Source: an uncultured Pelagibacteraceae bacterium | GTDB lineage: Bacteria > Pseudomonadota > Alphaproteobacteria > Pelagibacterales > Pelagibacteraceae | Assembly (NCBI GenBank): GCA_902571375.1 | Contig: CACGBP010000002.1 | Coordinates: 49,986-113,985 of the forward strand | Direction of reading: 5' to 3' | DNA length: 64,000 bases | Shown: piece after piece, positions 1 through 7,800 of the stretch | Layout: the number at the start of each line of letters is the position of its first letter | How positions within the stretch are numbered: the first letter of the stretch is position 1 | Made by a program: the position numbers and the translations under genes | Notes under the pieces: generated by a model | The model's database searches: none | What the model was told of the DNA's origin: nothing | What the model saw: the letters and a program-made list of their open reading frames with translations, nothing else

Positions 1-825
1 GATAGTATGAGGAGTCAATTAAATCAAATTGACATGAATGGAAAAATAGTAATTGGTGAAGGTGAATTGGATGAAGCTCCTATGCTTTATATTGGTGAAA
101 ATGTTGGCACAAAAAATGGACCAGAATTAGACATAGCAGTAGATCCTTTAGAGGGGACAAACTTTGCAGCTAATAATTTACCAGGTGCTTTGTCAGTAAT
201 AGCAGTTGCAGAAAAGGGTAACTTATTTAATGCTCCAGAAACTTATATGAATAAAATTGCTTCAAATATTAAAGATTCTAATGTTATAGATTTAGATTAT
301 TCTGTTAAAAAAAATATCTCAAATTTAGCTGACTATAAAAATAAGAACCCAGAAAATATTACAGCTTGCTTATTGGATAGACCAAGACATAAAGATATTA
401 TTAACCAATTAAGAGAGTTAAAAGTAAATATAAAATTTATAACAGATGGCGATATATCTGGGGCTTTGTTAGTTACAAATGATGTTTTTGAAGTTGACAT
501 ATTTTTAGGAATTGGAGGTGGTCCTGAAGGAGTTCTTACAGCGTCAGCTTTAGATGCATTTGACTGTAATTTTCAGGGCAGATTTTTATTTGAAACAGAT
601 GAAGATAAATTAAGAGCAAAAAAAATGGGTATAGAAGATCTGAACAAAAAATATGATATTAATGAAATAGTTTCAGGAGACTCAATTTTTTGTGCGACTG
701 GAATTACAACAGGAGATTTGGTTTCTGGTATTGAAGTAAACAATGATATTTTTACATCAGAAACTTTAATTACACATAAATCTTTGGGATTAAGAAAAAA
801 TATTAAGTTAACTCAAAAAGTTTAA
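1..825 (+). CDS. glpX: Fructose-1,6-bisphosphatase class II, GlpX (5' end cut by window)
   Basis: Hydrolyses fructose-1,6-bisphosphate to fructose-6-phosphate in gluconeogenesis, in the cytosol. The reading frame is open from the first base (D-S-M-R), and the residues around the first ATG at 7 align with the interior of GlpX proteins (MRxxLNQV then G-x-IVIGEGELDEAPM), so the true start lies before the window and roughly 40-50 residues are missing. The metal and substrate motifs GEGELDEAP and DPLEGT are intact, as are the downstream GGGPEGV and ATGITTGD segments. In many alphaproteobacteria glpX sits next to hom; here hom is about 9 kb away on the other strand. The identification is firm; only the start is unseen. 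Confidence 0.93.
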   Translation, partial: DSMRSQLNQIDMNGKIVIGEGELDEAPMLYIGENVGTKNGPELDIAVDPLEGTNFAANNLPGALSVIAVAEKGNLFNAPETYMNKIASNIKDSNVIDLDYSVKKNISNLADYKNKNPENITACLLDRPRHKDIINQLRELKVNIKFITDGDISGALLVTNDVFEVDIFLGIGGGPEGVLTASALDAFDCNFQGRFLFETDEDKLRAKKMGIEDLNKKYDINEIVSGDSIFCATGITTGDLVSGIEVNNDIFTSETLITHKSLGLRKNIKLTQKV

Positions 826-851
826 ACATTTTTACTCAAAAAAAAGAATTT

Positions 852-1571
852 ATGAAAAAAATTATAAATTTATTAAAAAATAAATTTTATAGAAATAGAT
901 TTAATATTGGCTTATTGAATAAAAAAAAAAAATATTATTCAGTAGATAGTTTAATTTCAGAGCATTTTAAAGACAACCCTGAGCACCCTTGCATTGTAAC
1001 ATTAAAAAAAGCTCTTGAATTAGGAAACAAAAAATCCTTAATAATAATCGAAACTGGAAGTAGTGCATGGGGTACTAATTCAACAGTTTTATTTGATAAT
1101 TATGTAAATTCATGGGGTGGGTATGTTTATTCAACAGATATAAGAGCCAAACCGATGCTTGATTTAAAAAATAAGGTAACGAACAAAACTTTTTTGTATT
1201 GTCAAGACTCAGTAAAATTTCTCAAAGAGCTAAATTTATCTAATTTCGAAAAATATAAAAAGTTGGTATATTTAGACTCTATGGATGTAAACTGGGAAAA
1301 ACCCGTCGAATCAATGATTCATTGTTTAAGAGAATATTTAGCAATTATACCTAAACTCAACAAACATGACTTAATCTTAATAGATGACACTCCAAAAAAT
1401 TTAGATATTTTAAAAAAGGTTCAAGGCATAAAAAATTCAGAATATTTCAAAAAAAATATCAAAATCGGTATACATGGAGGCAAGGGCTCTTTGGTTAGAG
1501 ATTTAATTTTTGATTCTAAGAATTTTGAGATATTAATTAATGAATATCAGCTTTTATTTCAAATAAAGTAG
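852..1571 (+). CDS. Methyltransferase-fold protein of unknown substrate
   Basis: I do not recognise a precise family. The 239-residue protein has what looks like a class I SAM-methyltransferase core: a glycine-rich loop at about residues 66-76 (IETGSSAWGTN), an acidic residue ending the next strand (STDIR, about 95), a D-S pair near 115 (YCQDSVKF), and strands LVYLDSMDV and LILIDDTP. It resembles the Methyltransf_24/macrocin O-methyltransferase type seen in glycan gene clusters. The N-terminus is basic with no signal peptide. It lies 26 bases after glpX and upstream of tRNA-Glu and three glycosyltransferases, so modification of a surface sugar is a guess from context. Confidence 0.6.
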   Translation: MKKIINLLKNKFYRNRFNIGLLNKKKKYYSVDSLISEHFKDNPEHPCIVTLKKALELGNKKSLIIIETGSSAWGTNSTVLFDNYVNSWGGYVYSTDIRAKPMLDLKNKVTNKTFLYCQDSVKFLKELNLSNFEKYKKLVYLDSMDVNWEKPVESMIHCLREYLAIIPKLNKHDLILIDDTPKNLDILKKVQGIKNSEYFKKNIKIGIHGGKGSLVRDLIFDSKNFEILINEYQLLFQIK

Positions 1572-1654
1572 ATTTTTTTTTAATTCTTAGGAAGATAAAT
1601 TTTAACCAAAAAAACTTGATTAATAAGACTTTTTACAATAAAAAACAGCTTTTC

Positions 1655-1729
1655 GGTCCCTTCGTCTATCGGTTAGGACACGTGGTTTTCATCCTCGAAA
1701 GAGGGGTTCGATTCCCCTAGGGACCGCCA
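1655..1729 (+). tRNA. tRNA-Glu (anticodon TTC)
   Basis: A cloverleaf can be drawn: acceptor GGTCCCT (1655-1661) pairs with AGGGACC (1719-1725), discriminator G at 1726, and an encoded CCA at 1727-1729. The T arm is GGGG-TTCGATT-CCCC. The anticodon loop TTTTCAT gives TTC, reading GAA/GAG. The anticodon stem CGTGG/CCTCG has one T-T mismatch in the middle. A possible -10 box TACAAT lies at 1634-1639. It is the tRNA nearest to the recombinase gene at 5865-6818 and so the obvious candidate for an integration site, but I found no second copy of its 3' end in the window. Confidence 0.95.
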
Positions 1730-1738
1730 AACTTTTTT

Positions 1739-1996
1739 ATGCCTTATTATGTTTATATGATAAAAACAATAGGAGGCACCTATTCAAAATCATATGTTGG
1801 TTATACAAAAAACATAAATAGTAGACTAAAAAAACATAATGAAAATAAAGGTGCTAAATCTACTAAGGGGTATAATTGGAAGTTAATTTATAAAAGAAAA
1901 TTTCTATCAAAAAAAGATGCCATGTCTTATGAATATAAACTTAAAAAAGATAAAAAAAAAAGAAAAGAAATTATAAAAAATTTACTTCATGATTAA
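1739..1996 (+). CDS. GIY-YIG nuclease-domain protein (UPF0213 type)
   Basis: An 85-residue single-domain GIY-YIG protein. The signature is visible as YYVYMIK near residue 3 and SYVGYTKN near residue 18, followed by the conserved Arg in SRLKKHN and the conserved Glu in YEYKLKK. The GAKSTKGYNW-KLIY stretch is typical of the small UPF0213 (YhbQ-like) group. These stand-alone domains are presumed DNA nucleases, but the role of most is unproven. The gene begins 9 bases after the tRNA-Glu 3' end. Its stop overlaps the next gene by the 8 bases ATGATTAA, suggesting translational coupling to the glycosyltransferase. Confidence 0.85.
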   Translation: MPYYVYMIKTIGGTYSKSYVGYTKNINSRLKKHNENKGAKSTKGYNWKLIYKRKFLSKKDAMSYEYKLKKDKKKRKEIIKNLLHD

Positions 1997-4106
1997 ACAA
2001 ACTAAAGTTTTAACTATATTACCCTATAAAGAAAATTATACTAAATTTAAAGCTCAAGCGGCTGCTATATGGGTTTATGACTTTCTAAAGTTTTCAAGAT
2101 ATAAAAAAGACACTCTTGTAATAGGAAATACTAAAGGGAAAAAATATCTAAGCAAAAATTATCTGAATATTGATATTGATAATTTAGGATCTAAATTTTC
2201 AAGCTCAACAATACGTTATTGTAATAAGATTATTAAAAAAATTAAAGATATAAAATATGATTTGATTGAAATTCATAATAGGCCACTGGTTTTTGATTAT
2301 TTAAAAAAAAATATTAATAAGAAATATATTTTATATTTTCATAACGATCCTCTTAATATGAAAGGCTCAGTATCCAAAAATGAGAGACTAAATTTATTAA
2401 ACAAAGTTGATAAAATAATTTTCGTTAGTAGATGGGTTCAAAAAAGATACTTTATTGGTTTAGATCAAAAACTTTTGAATAAAACAGAAGTTGTTTACCC
2501 AAGTATTAATAAAATCAAAAATTTTCCAAAAAAGAAGAAATGGATTACTTTTGTTGGAAAATTAAACACATCAAAGGGATATGATATTTATAAGGGAGCA
2601 ATTTTAAGGATTCTTAATGAGTTTAAAGAATGGACAGCTTTATCTATTGGAGATGAGAGTCGAGAGAGACCTCACATAAAACATGCAAGACATATGGAAA
2701 TAGGTTTTAGAACCCACAAATCTGTTCTTAAAATTCTAGAAAAAACACAAATAGCTGTTGTACCATCAAGATGGGAAGAACCTTTTGGTAGAACTGCTCT
2801 AGAGTCTGGCTCAAGGGGATGTGCAACAATAATTTCTAATAGAGGAGGTTTGCCAGAGACTGTTAGTCACTGTATTAAATTAGAAAAACTTGATGATAAG
2901 AATTTATATAAAAAGATTAAGTATTTAATTAATAATAAAAAAATTAGAAAAAAAATTCAAAAAGATAGTTTTAAAGATGTTTTACATACTGTTAAAGAAA
3001 ATTCAAATTTAATTGACAATATTAGAGACTCTCTTTTTTTTAACATAAATCTCAAAATTAAGAAAAATAATCTAAGGATCATCAATATCTACAACTCTGG
3101 GCAAAAACTTAATCATAGATTATATAATATCTCTTTAGGAAAAAAATTTACAAACGGATTTATTAGAAATGGTCACGATGTATTAGAAGTAAGTGATAGA
3201 GATTTTATTAAGCAAAGTCGAGGATTATCATTTACAAGTAATAATAAAAAATTCCAAGATTACCTTGTTGATACATTTAAGAATTATAGTCCTGACTTAG
3301 TTTTCTTTGGTCATACAAATAATTTAGAAAAAAATACAATCTTTAAATTTAAAGAGTTAAACAGAGATCTTGTTTTATCTCATTGGAATGAAGATCCTGT
3401 TATGCCAGGACTAGATTATTCAAAAAAGAATATATCTAATATTAATCAGTATTCTGATCTTGTTGATTATAATTTTATTACGACACATCCGAGCGTACTT
3501 AAAAAACAAGGAATAGATGAGAAAAAATTTAATTTTATTTTTATTCCTGTTGATAAAAATATTGAATGCTTTGATGTTTTTAAAATGAAACCAGTCAAAG
3601 ATTTATTTTATGCAATGAGCCATGGGGTTAATAGAGGAGTATTAAAAAAAGGGAAATCAGATAATCGTATAAATTTTCTTAATAATTTAATTAATAAAAT
3701 TGAAAATATAAATTATGATTTTTATGGTTTTGAAAATAAAGATCCAATTTGGGGAAATGAATTTTATAAATCACTTATAAATTCAAAAATGGGTTTAAAT
3801 CTAAGTAGAGGTAATCCAGCTAAATATTATTCAAGTAATAGAATAGCTTCACTAGTTGGTAATGGTTTATTAACATTTGTAGATAAAAAGACTGAACTTG
3901 ACGATTTTTTTAATAAAAATGAAATTATTTTTTACAACAATATAGATGACTTAGCTGATAAAATTAAATTTTATAAAAAAAATGAGAATGAAAGAATTAG
4001 AATAGCAAAAAATGGTAAAAAAAAATATTTTAAGATGTTTAATGAACAGAAAATTACTAAATTTATAATTGATAAGTCCTTTGGGAAAAAATCAATTCTA
4101 ATATGA
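1989..4106 (+). CDS. Two-domain glycosyltransferase (GT4-like plus CgeB-like)
   Basis: A 705-residue cytosolic or peripheral protein with two apparent GT-B halves. Residues about 1-350 look like a GT4 retaining glycosyltransferase: FVGKLNTSKGYD in the linker and the E-x7-E type donor site in VVPSRWEEPFGRTALESGSRG. Residues about 360-700 resemble the CgeB/spore-maturation glycosyltransferase group: LVLSHWNEDPVMPG, a conserved central HGVNRG, the MGLNLSRG loop and ASLVGNGLLTFVDK. The gene overlaps the upstream GIY-YIG gene by 8 bases and the downstream GT2 gene by 4 (ATGA). It probably builds a cell-surface glycan; donor and acceptor cannot be told. No signal peptide or membrane segment is evident. 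Confidence 0.8.
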   Translation: MIKQTKVLTILPYKENYTKFKAQAAAIWVYDFLKFSRYKKDTLVIGNTKGKKYLSKNYLNIDIDNLGSKFSSSTIRYCNKIIKKIKDIKYDLIEIHNRPLVFDYLKKNINKKYILYFHNDPLNMKGSVSKNERLNLLNKVDKIIFVSRWVQKRYFIGLDQKLLNKTEVVYPSINKIKNFPKKKKWITFVGKLNTSKGYDIYKGAILRILNEFKEWTALSIGDESRERPHIKHARHMEIGFRTHKSVLKILEKTQIAVVPSRWEEPFGRTALESGSRGCATIISNRGGLPETVSHCIKLEKLDDKNLYKKIKYLINNKKIRKKIQKDSFKDVLHTVKENSNLIDNIRDSLFFNINLKIKKNNLRIINIYNSGQKLNHRLYNISLGKKFTNGFIRNGHDVLEVSDRDFIKQSRGLSFTSNNKKFQDYLVDTFKNYSPDLVFFGHTNNLEKNTIFKFKELNRDLVLSHWNEDPVMPGLDYSKKNISNINQYSDLVDYNFITTHPSVLKKQGIDEKKFNFIFIPVDKNIECFDVFKMKPVKDLFYAMSHGVNRGVLKKGKSDNRINFLNNLINKIENINYDFYGFENKDPIWGNEFYKSLINSKMGLNLSRGNPAKYYSSNRIASLVGNGLLTFVDKKTELDDFFNKNEIIFYNNIDDLADKIKFYKKNENERIRIAKNGKKKYFKMFNEQKITKFIIDKSFGKKSILI

Positions 4107-4957
4107 TAAAATTTTCTGTTTTAATACCAACCTATAATAATTTTGATTATTTAAAATTAGCTTTAAAATCTATTGAAGAGAATTCTTCATATCAACATGA
4201 AATAATTTTACATATCAATGATGGTTCCGATGGAACACTTGATTATGCTAAAAAAAATAATATCAAACACACGCACTCAATTTCTAATATAGGCTTGTGT
4301 TCTGCAATTAATATGGCTTCTGAAAAAGCAACTACAAATTATATTTTATATGTTCATGATGATATGTACCTATGTCAAAACTGGGATAAAATTCTTGAAG
4401 ATGAAATCAAAAAATTTGAAAATGATCTATTTTATTTATCTGGTACGAACTGTGATCCCAAAATTTTAAATACTTCTTACAATACTGGATATACTCCAAA
4501 GAATTTTAATCCTAAAAATTTTGAAAAATACTGTTTAGACAAAAAAAACAATGATCTACAGGGGTCTCACTGGGCACCACATCTTATTTCCAAAAGATTA
4601 TGGTCTATCGTTGGCGGTTTTAGTGAGGAGTTTAATCCAGGTGATGGTTCTGATCCTGACTTTTGTATGAAACTATGGAACAATGATGTGCGAATTTTCA
4701 AATCATTAGATAAATTCAAAGTATTTCATTTTGGCTCGACAACTACCAGAAAAAAAAATGTTATTAAAAATAATGGTACCAAAAAATTTTTGTTAAAATA
4801 TGGATTTAACCCTAAATTTTTTAGAAAATATTATTTAAGAGGTGGTGCAAATTCTGTCTACGATGGTCCTTTAACTGATCCAGAAAAGACACTTATTCAC
4901 CTATTAGAACTGTTTATAAATAAAATAAAAATATTTTTTTACAAGCTATCTTTTTAA
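4103..4957 (+). CDS. Glycosyltransferase family 2 protein
   Basis: A GT-A fold inverting glycosyltransferase of 284 residues. The N-terminus FSVLIPTYNNFDYLKLALKSI is the standard GT2 nucleotide-binding start, followed by NDGSDGT near residue 41 and the metal-binding DxD-like site in YVHDDMYL near residue 90. The acceptor-side region GGFSEEFNPGDGSDPDFCMKL contains the expected acidic residues. The start overlaps the preceding gene by 4 bases (ATGA) and the stop abuts the next start directly, so the three transferases are co-translated. Substrate is unknown; the setting suggests surface polysaccharide or glycolipid assembly. Confidence 0.88.
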   Translation: MIKFSVLIPTYNNFDYLKLALKSIEENSSYQHEIILHINDGSDGTLDYAKKNNIKHTHSISNIGLCSAINMASEKATTNYILYVHDDMYLCQNWDKILEDEIKKFENDLFYLSGTNCDPKILNTSYNTGYTPKNFNPKNFEKYCLDKKNNDLQGSHWAPHLISKRLWSIVGGFSEEFNPGDGSDPDFCMKLWNNDVRIFKSLDKFKVFHFGSTTTRKKNVIKNNGTKKFLLKYGFNPKFFRKYYLRGGANSVYDGPLTDPEKTLIHLLELFINKIKIFFYKLSF

Positions 4958-5857
4958 ATGAAAAAAACTTTAATTGTGAGAATAGGTGAGGGCTTAGGAA
5001 ATCAACTATTTATGTATGCTAATGCATACTCATTATCAAAAAAATTTGATTATATTCTTTATATAGATGACGAATCTGGTTTTTCTAAAAAAAGACGATC
5101 ACGGTCTTACAATCTTGATATTTTTGATATTCCTGAACCTATTTGCCCTGAAAAACTCAAATTTAATAATTCTATCAAAAATTTAAAAAGAAAATCATTA
5201 AAATTAATAGATAATTTTATTTCAAATAAAAGATTTATTAATGAAAAAATTGATAATAATAAACAGACTAAATTTGTAGAAATTTCAGAATTAAAATCAA
5301 TTCAAATGTATATTGAAGGTCATTATGAATCTGAATTATATTTTAAAAATTATGAAACAGATTTGAAAAAAAATTTAGAAATTAAACATGATTTAATTAG
5401 TAACAATAATCCATATATTAATCTTATTAAACAATCAAATTCAGTTTCAATTCATTTGAGAAAAAATAGATATTCTGAGGATTTGAATAATCAAAGTGCA
5501 TCCAATAATGAAAAAGATATTTTATTTGAAAATGATTTAATTAATTATGTGAATAGATCTATAAAATATTTTGATGATAAATTGAATAATCCCCATTATT
5601 TCATTTGGTCTAATGAGCCAAGTGCATTTAAGAAATTTTTTTTAGACTCAAATAAATTTACCTTTATAGAAAACAATAATCTAGCTATGGATTTTTATCT
5701 TTTTTCTTTATGCAAAAACTTTATTGTTGGTCCTTCCACTTTTCATTGGTGGGGTGCATGGTTAAATGAAAATACAAAAAAAATATGTTTAAGACCTATA
5801 GATATAAATCCATCAAATAATAAAGATTTTTGGCCTGATTATTGGATACCAATTTAA
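4958..5857 (+). CDS. Alpha-1,2-fucosyltransferase-like protein (GT11)
   Basis: A 299-residue protein that matches glycosyltransferase family 11 in layout: the N-terminal RIGEGLGNQLFMYANAYSL (GGLGNQLFQYA-type motif), a peptide at 166-172 (HLRKNRY) at the place of the HxRRGDY GDP-fucose motif, and the C-terminal FIVGPSTFHWWGAWL. The G-D of the canonical motif is replaced by N-R, so the donor may not be GDP-fucose or the enzyme may be altered. It starts on the base after the GT2 stop. Its 3' end is 7 bases from the convergent recombinase gene. The fold assignment is secure; the sugar is inferred. Confidence 0.82.
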   Translation: MKKTLIVRIGEGLGNQLFMYANAYSLSKKFDYILYIDDESGFSKKRRSRSYNLDIFDIPEPICPEKLKFNNSIKNLKRKSLKLIDNFISNKRFINEKIDNNKQTKFVEISELKSIQMYIEGHYESELYFKNYETDLKKNLEIKHDLISNNNPYINLIKQSNSVSIHLRKNRYSEDLNNQSASNNEKDILFENDLINYVNRSIKYFDDKLNNPHYFIWSNEPSAFKKFFLDSNKFTFIENNNLAMDFYLFSLCKNFIVGPSTFHWWGAWLNENTKKICLRPIDINPSNNKDFWPDYWIPI

Positions 5858-5864
5858 AATAAAA

Positions 5865-6818
5865 CTATATTTTAATTTTATTCAAAGCATTATTCTTAAA
5901 TATATTTGCTTCTCTAATATATCTTCTAACCATTTGAGTTGTTTTATGACCTGTCATAGCCATTATGCTTCTCTCATCAGCGCCTGAATCAGCAGCTACT
6001 GTTGCAAAACCCGATCTTAAACTATGACCTGCAAAATTTTTGTTTTCGATACCTGCTACCTTTAAATAGTGTTTCATTAATAAAACTACAGTTTGGTCAG
6101 TTAATCTTTTATCTGTTAATGATAAACCTTTAGAAAATCTTCTAAAAATAGGTCCAGACTTAATTTTCGAAATTTCTAACCATTTTTTTAGATTTGTAAC
6201 AGGACAGTAAATTTCATTATCGAAGTAGGGTAGTCCTTTAGTCATTCCTTCTCCGAATTGATCAGTTTTTGATCTTTTAATAGTGATTTTTAGACCCTCA
6301 GGAACAAATTCTAAATCCTCATGATCAATTGAAATCAGTTCGGTTCTTCTAAAACCACCTCCAAAGCCAACTAAGATTAACGATTTATCTCTAAGTTTTT
6401 TTATTTCCTCAGTTTTTTGTTCATTTATTACATTAGTAATTAATTTTAAATGATTGATTAATATAGGTTTTTTACCTTTCTGAATGCTACCTTTAACCCT
6501 TCTTATTCCCATTAAATTTTCAACAATGATTGGATGTTTAGTGTCTAGATAATGCCCTTTCAGCTTATGAACCATACTTATTGAAACCAATCTTCGTCTT
6601 AAAGTGCTTATTTTTGATTTTTTAGAGAGATGGGTAAGGTACAAGGAAACTATTTTCGGCTCTGTTGGTAATGAATCTAATCCATGTTTTGCGCAAAAAG
6701 CTCCAAAGTCTTTAAAGTCCGACTTATAAGCTCTTAGAGTATTATTTGCTTTAGAGCTTTTGAGGTTATTTAAAGTTGCCTCATGAAGCGATTTTAGGTC
6801 TGTTGTCAGTTCATTCAT
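5865..6818 (-). CDS. Tyrosine recombinase / integrase
   Basis: A 317-residue site-specific recombinase. It has an N-terminal SAM-like core-binding domain (about 10-105; NTLRAYKSDFKDFGAFC) and a C-terminal catalytic domain. The catalytic set is complete: Arg157 (GGFRRTEL), Lys184 (RSKTD), His265 and Arg268 (GHSLRSG), His291 (TGHKT) and the nucleophile Tyr300 (RRYI). The style, with the IRRVKG linker and FAGHSLRSGFAT box, resembles the plasmid- and island-associated integrases common in alphaproteobacteria rather than XerC/XerD. It is convergent with the glycosyltransferase operon. A 35-bp dyad lies 3 bases upstream of its start codon, which may be its operator or a recombination core. Confidence 0.92.
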   Translation of the reverse strand: MNELTTDLKSLHEATLNNLKSSKANNTLRAYKSDFKDFGAFCAKHGLDSLPTEPKIVSLYLTHLSKKSKISTLRRRLVSISMVHKLKGHYLDTKHPIIVENLMGIRRVKGSIQKGKKPILINHLKLITNVINEQKTEEIKKLRDKSLILVGFGGGFRRTELISIDHEDLEFVPEGLKITIKRSKTDQFGEGMTKGLPYFDNEIYCPVTNLKKWLEISKIKSGPIFRRFSKGLSLTDKRLTDQTVVLLMKHYLKVAGIENKNFAGHSLRSGFATVAADSGADERSIMAMTGHKTTQMVRRYIREANIFKNNALNKIKI

Positions 6819-6821
6819 ATA

Positions 6822-6856
6822 ATTACTATTGATAACAATTAATTATCATTAGTAAT
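6822..6856. repeat. 35-bp dyad beside the recombinase start
   Basis: Two 14-base arms, ATTACTATTGATAA (6822-6835) and TTATCATTAGTAAT (6843-6856), form an inverted repeat with one T-T mismatch, separated by the 7-base spacer CAATTAA. This arm-spacer-arm geometry is that of tyrosine recombinase core sites (two recombinase-binding arms around a 6-8 bp overlap), but it would also suit a dimeric repressor site controlling the recombinase, whose ATG is at 6818. The sequence is clear; the function is inference. Confidence 0.6.
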
Positions 6857-6899
6857 ATATCAAGTGATTTTTATTGTCAATAGTTTAAATTAAATAATT

Positions 6900-7076
6900 A
6901 TGGGTTCAATTGATGGTGAAATTCCTGCTGTATGGTTCTTAATTAGCTCGATTGGTTTTATTATATTAACTTTTATTCAATATCGAAACACAGGAAAGAG
7001 CTTTAACACAATATTCTTGTTTGTGATGGCAATTATATTTTTTGTAAGTTACATAATTTTAATGATTCCACGATAA
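6900..7076 (+). CDS. Small two-helix membrane protein
   Basis: A 58-residue open frame starting with ATG at 6900 and ending with TAA at 7074-7076. It encodes two hydrophobic segments (about residues 10-26, VWFLISSIGFIILTFI, and 38-57, IFLFVMAIIFFVSYIILMI) joined by a short polar loop (QYRNTGKSFN). There is no cleavable signal or lipobox. It ends 6 bases before the alkyltransferase start, so the two are probably one transcript. I do not recognise a family. The clean pair of transmembrane segments and tight spacing argue for a real gene. Confidence 0.6.
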   Translation: MGSIDGEIPAVWFLISSIGFIILTFIQYRNTGKSFNTIFLFVMAIIFFVSYIILMIPR

Positions 7077-7082
7077 AAATCA

Positions 7083-7352
7083 GTGAAGGGAACAAAATTT
7101 CAATTAAAAGTTTGGAAATATCTTAAAACTATTCCAAAAGGTAAAGTAAAAACCTATAAACAGGTGGCTATTGGCATAAAAAGCCCTAAATCAGCTCGTG
7201 CTGTAGCTAATGCTTGTGCTAAAAACCCATATGCCCCAAAAATACCTTGTCATAGAGTAATAAGATCTGATGGAGCTCTTGGAGGTTATTCTGGGAGAGG
7301 TGGAATTAAGCAAAAACTCAAATTACTTAGATCTGAAAAAGTAGATATTTAA
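7083..7352 (+). CDS. Short MGMT-type O6-alkylguanine-DNA alkyltransferase or alkyltransferase-like protein
   Basis: An 89-residue protein made only of the DNA-binding/active-site domain of the Ogt/MGMT family: FQLKVWKYLKTIPKGKVKTYKQVA, the helix-turn-helix with the Arg finger (SARAVANACAKNP) and the active-site PCHRVI, followed by GGYSGRGGIKQKLKLL. The acceptor Cys of PCHRV is present, so it can in principle remove alkyl groups, unlike ATL proteins in which Cys is replaced by Trp. The usual N-terminal domain (about 80 residues) is absent. The start codon is GTG. It follows the small membrane protein by 6 bases. Confidence 0.87.
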   Translation: MKGTKFQLKVWKYLKTIPKGKVKTYKQVAIGIKSPKSARAVANACAKNPYAPKIPCHRVIRSDGALGGYSGRGGIKQKLKLLRSEKVDI

Positions 7353-7800
7353 TGCTATTTTAAACCTTTTTTAACCTAAAAAAGTGAGTAAAATCAACGC
7401 TAATTTACCTTTTTGGGTGATTTCTTTCTAAAAAACGTAATTCACCCTTCAGTTGTACTATATATTAACATATTGCTAAAATAGACCCCTTAATGGACGT
7501 TTAAATGCTATATTCAATTAGTGCATCGCTCTACTATTTAACTATATCAATGCTTTTAGACTACCCTATTTTTAGGGAATTTTCTTAACCACAATCGAAA
7601 AAAGTCCCTATTTTAAAGGGTTATTTGATATTTTTCATAATTTGTTATATATCTCCACTCTTGCACAGCATATTAAGATGATTTAAATATTAAATAATCA
7701 AGAAATTATATTATTTATATAATCAATAAAATATAATAAATACAATTGTTTATATTTGATACTTAATGTAATACTTTAGATAATAGTAAATAAATAATAC
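7353..7800. other. Non-coding stretch of 448 bases with several inverted repeats
   Basis: No convincing gene or RNA family is visible. The stretch holds an inverted repeat GGGTGA (7416-7421) / TCACCC (7443-7448); a perfect 5-bp hairpin CCCTA (7564-7568) / TAGGG (7573-7577) followed by AATTTT; and a related weaker hairpin CCCT (7606-7609) / AGGG (7617-7620). The part after about 7680 is almost pure A/T. It separates the plus-strand alkyltransferase from the minus-strand EamA gene, so both transcripts may end here. Its length is far above the few bases usual between genes in this window. Confidence 0.5.

Noticed and set aside
5865..6818. XerC or XerD chromosome-dimer resolvase
   Set aside because: Its sequence style matches mobile-element integrases better, and it stands beside an accessory gene block; still, the dyad could be compared with dif sites.
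1700..7800. A direct repeat of the tRNA-Glu 3' end as a second attachment site near the recombinase
   Set aside because: I scanned the spacers at 5858-5864, 6819-6899 and 7353-7800 for the tRNA T-arm and acceptor sequence and saw no match, so no att pair is claimed.
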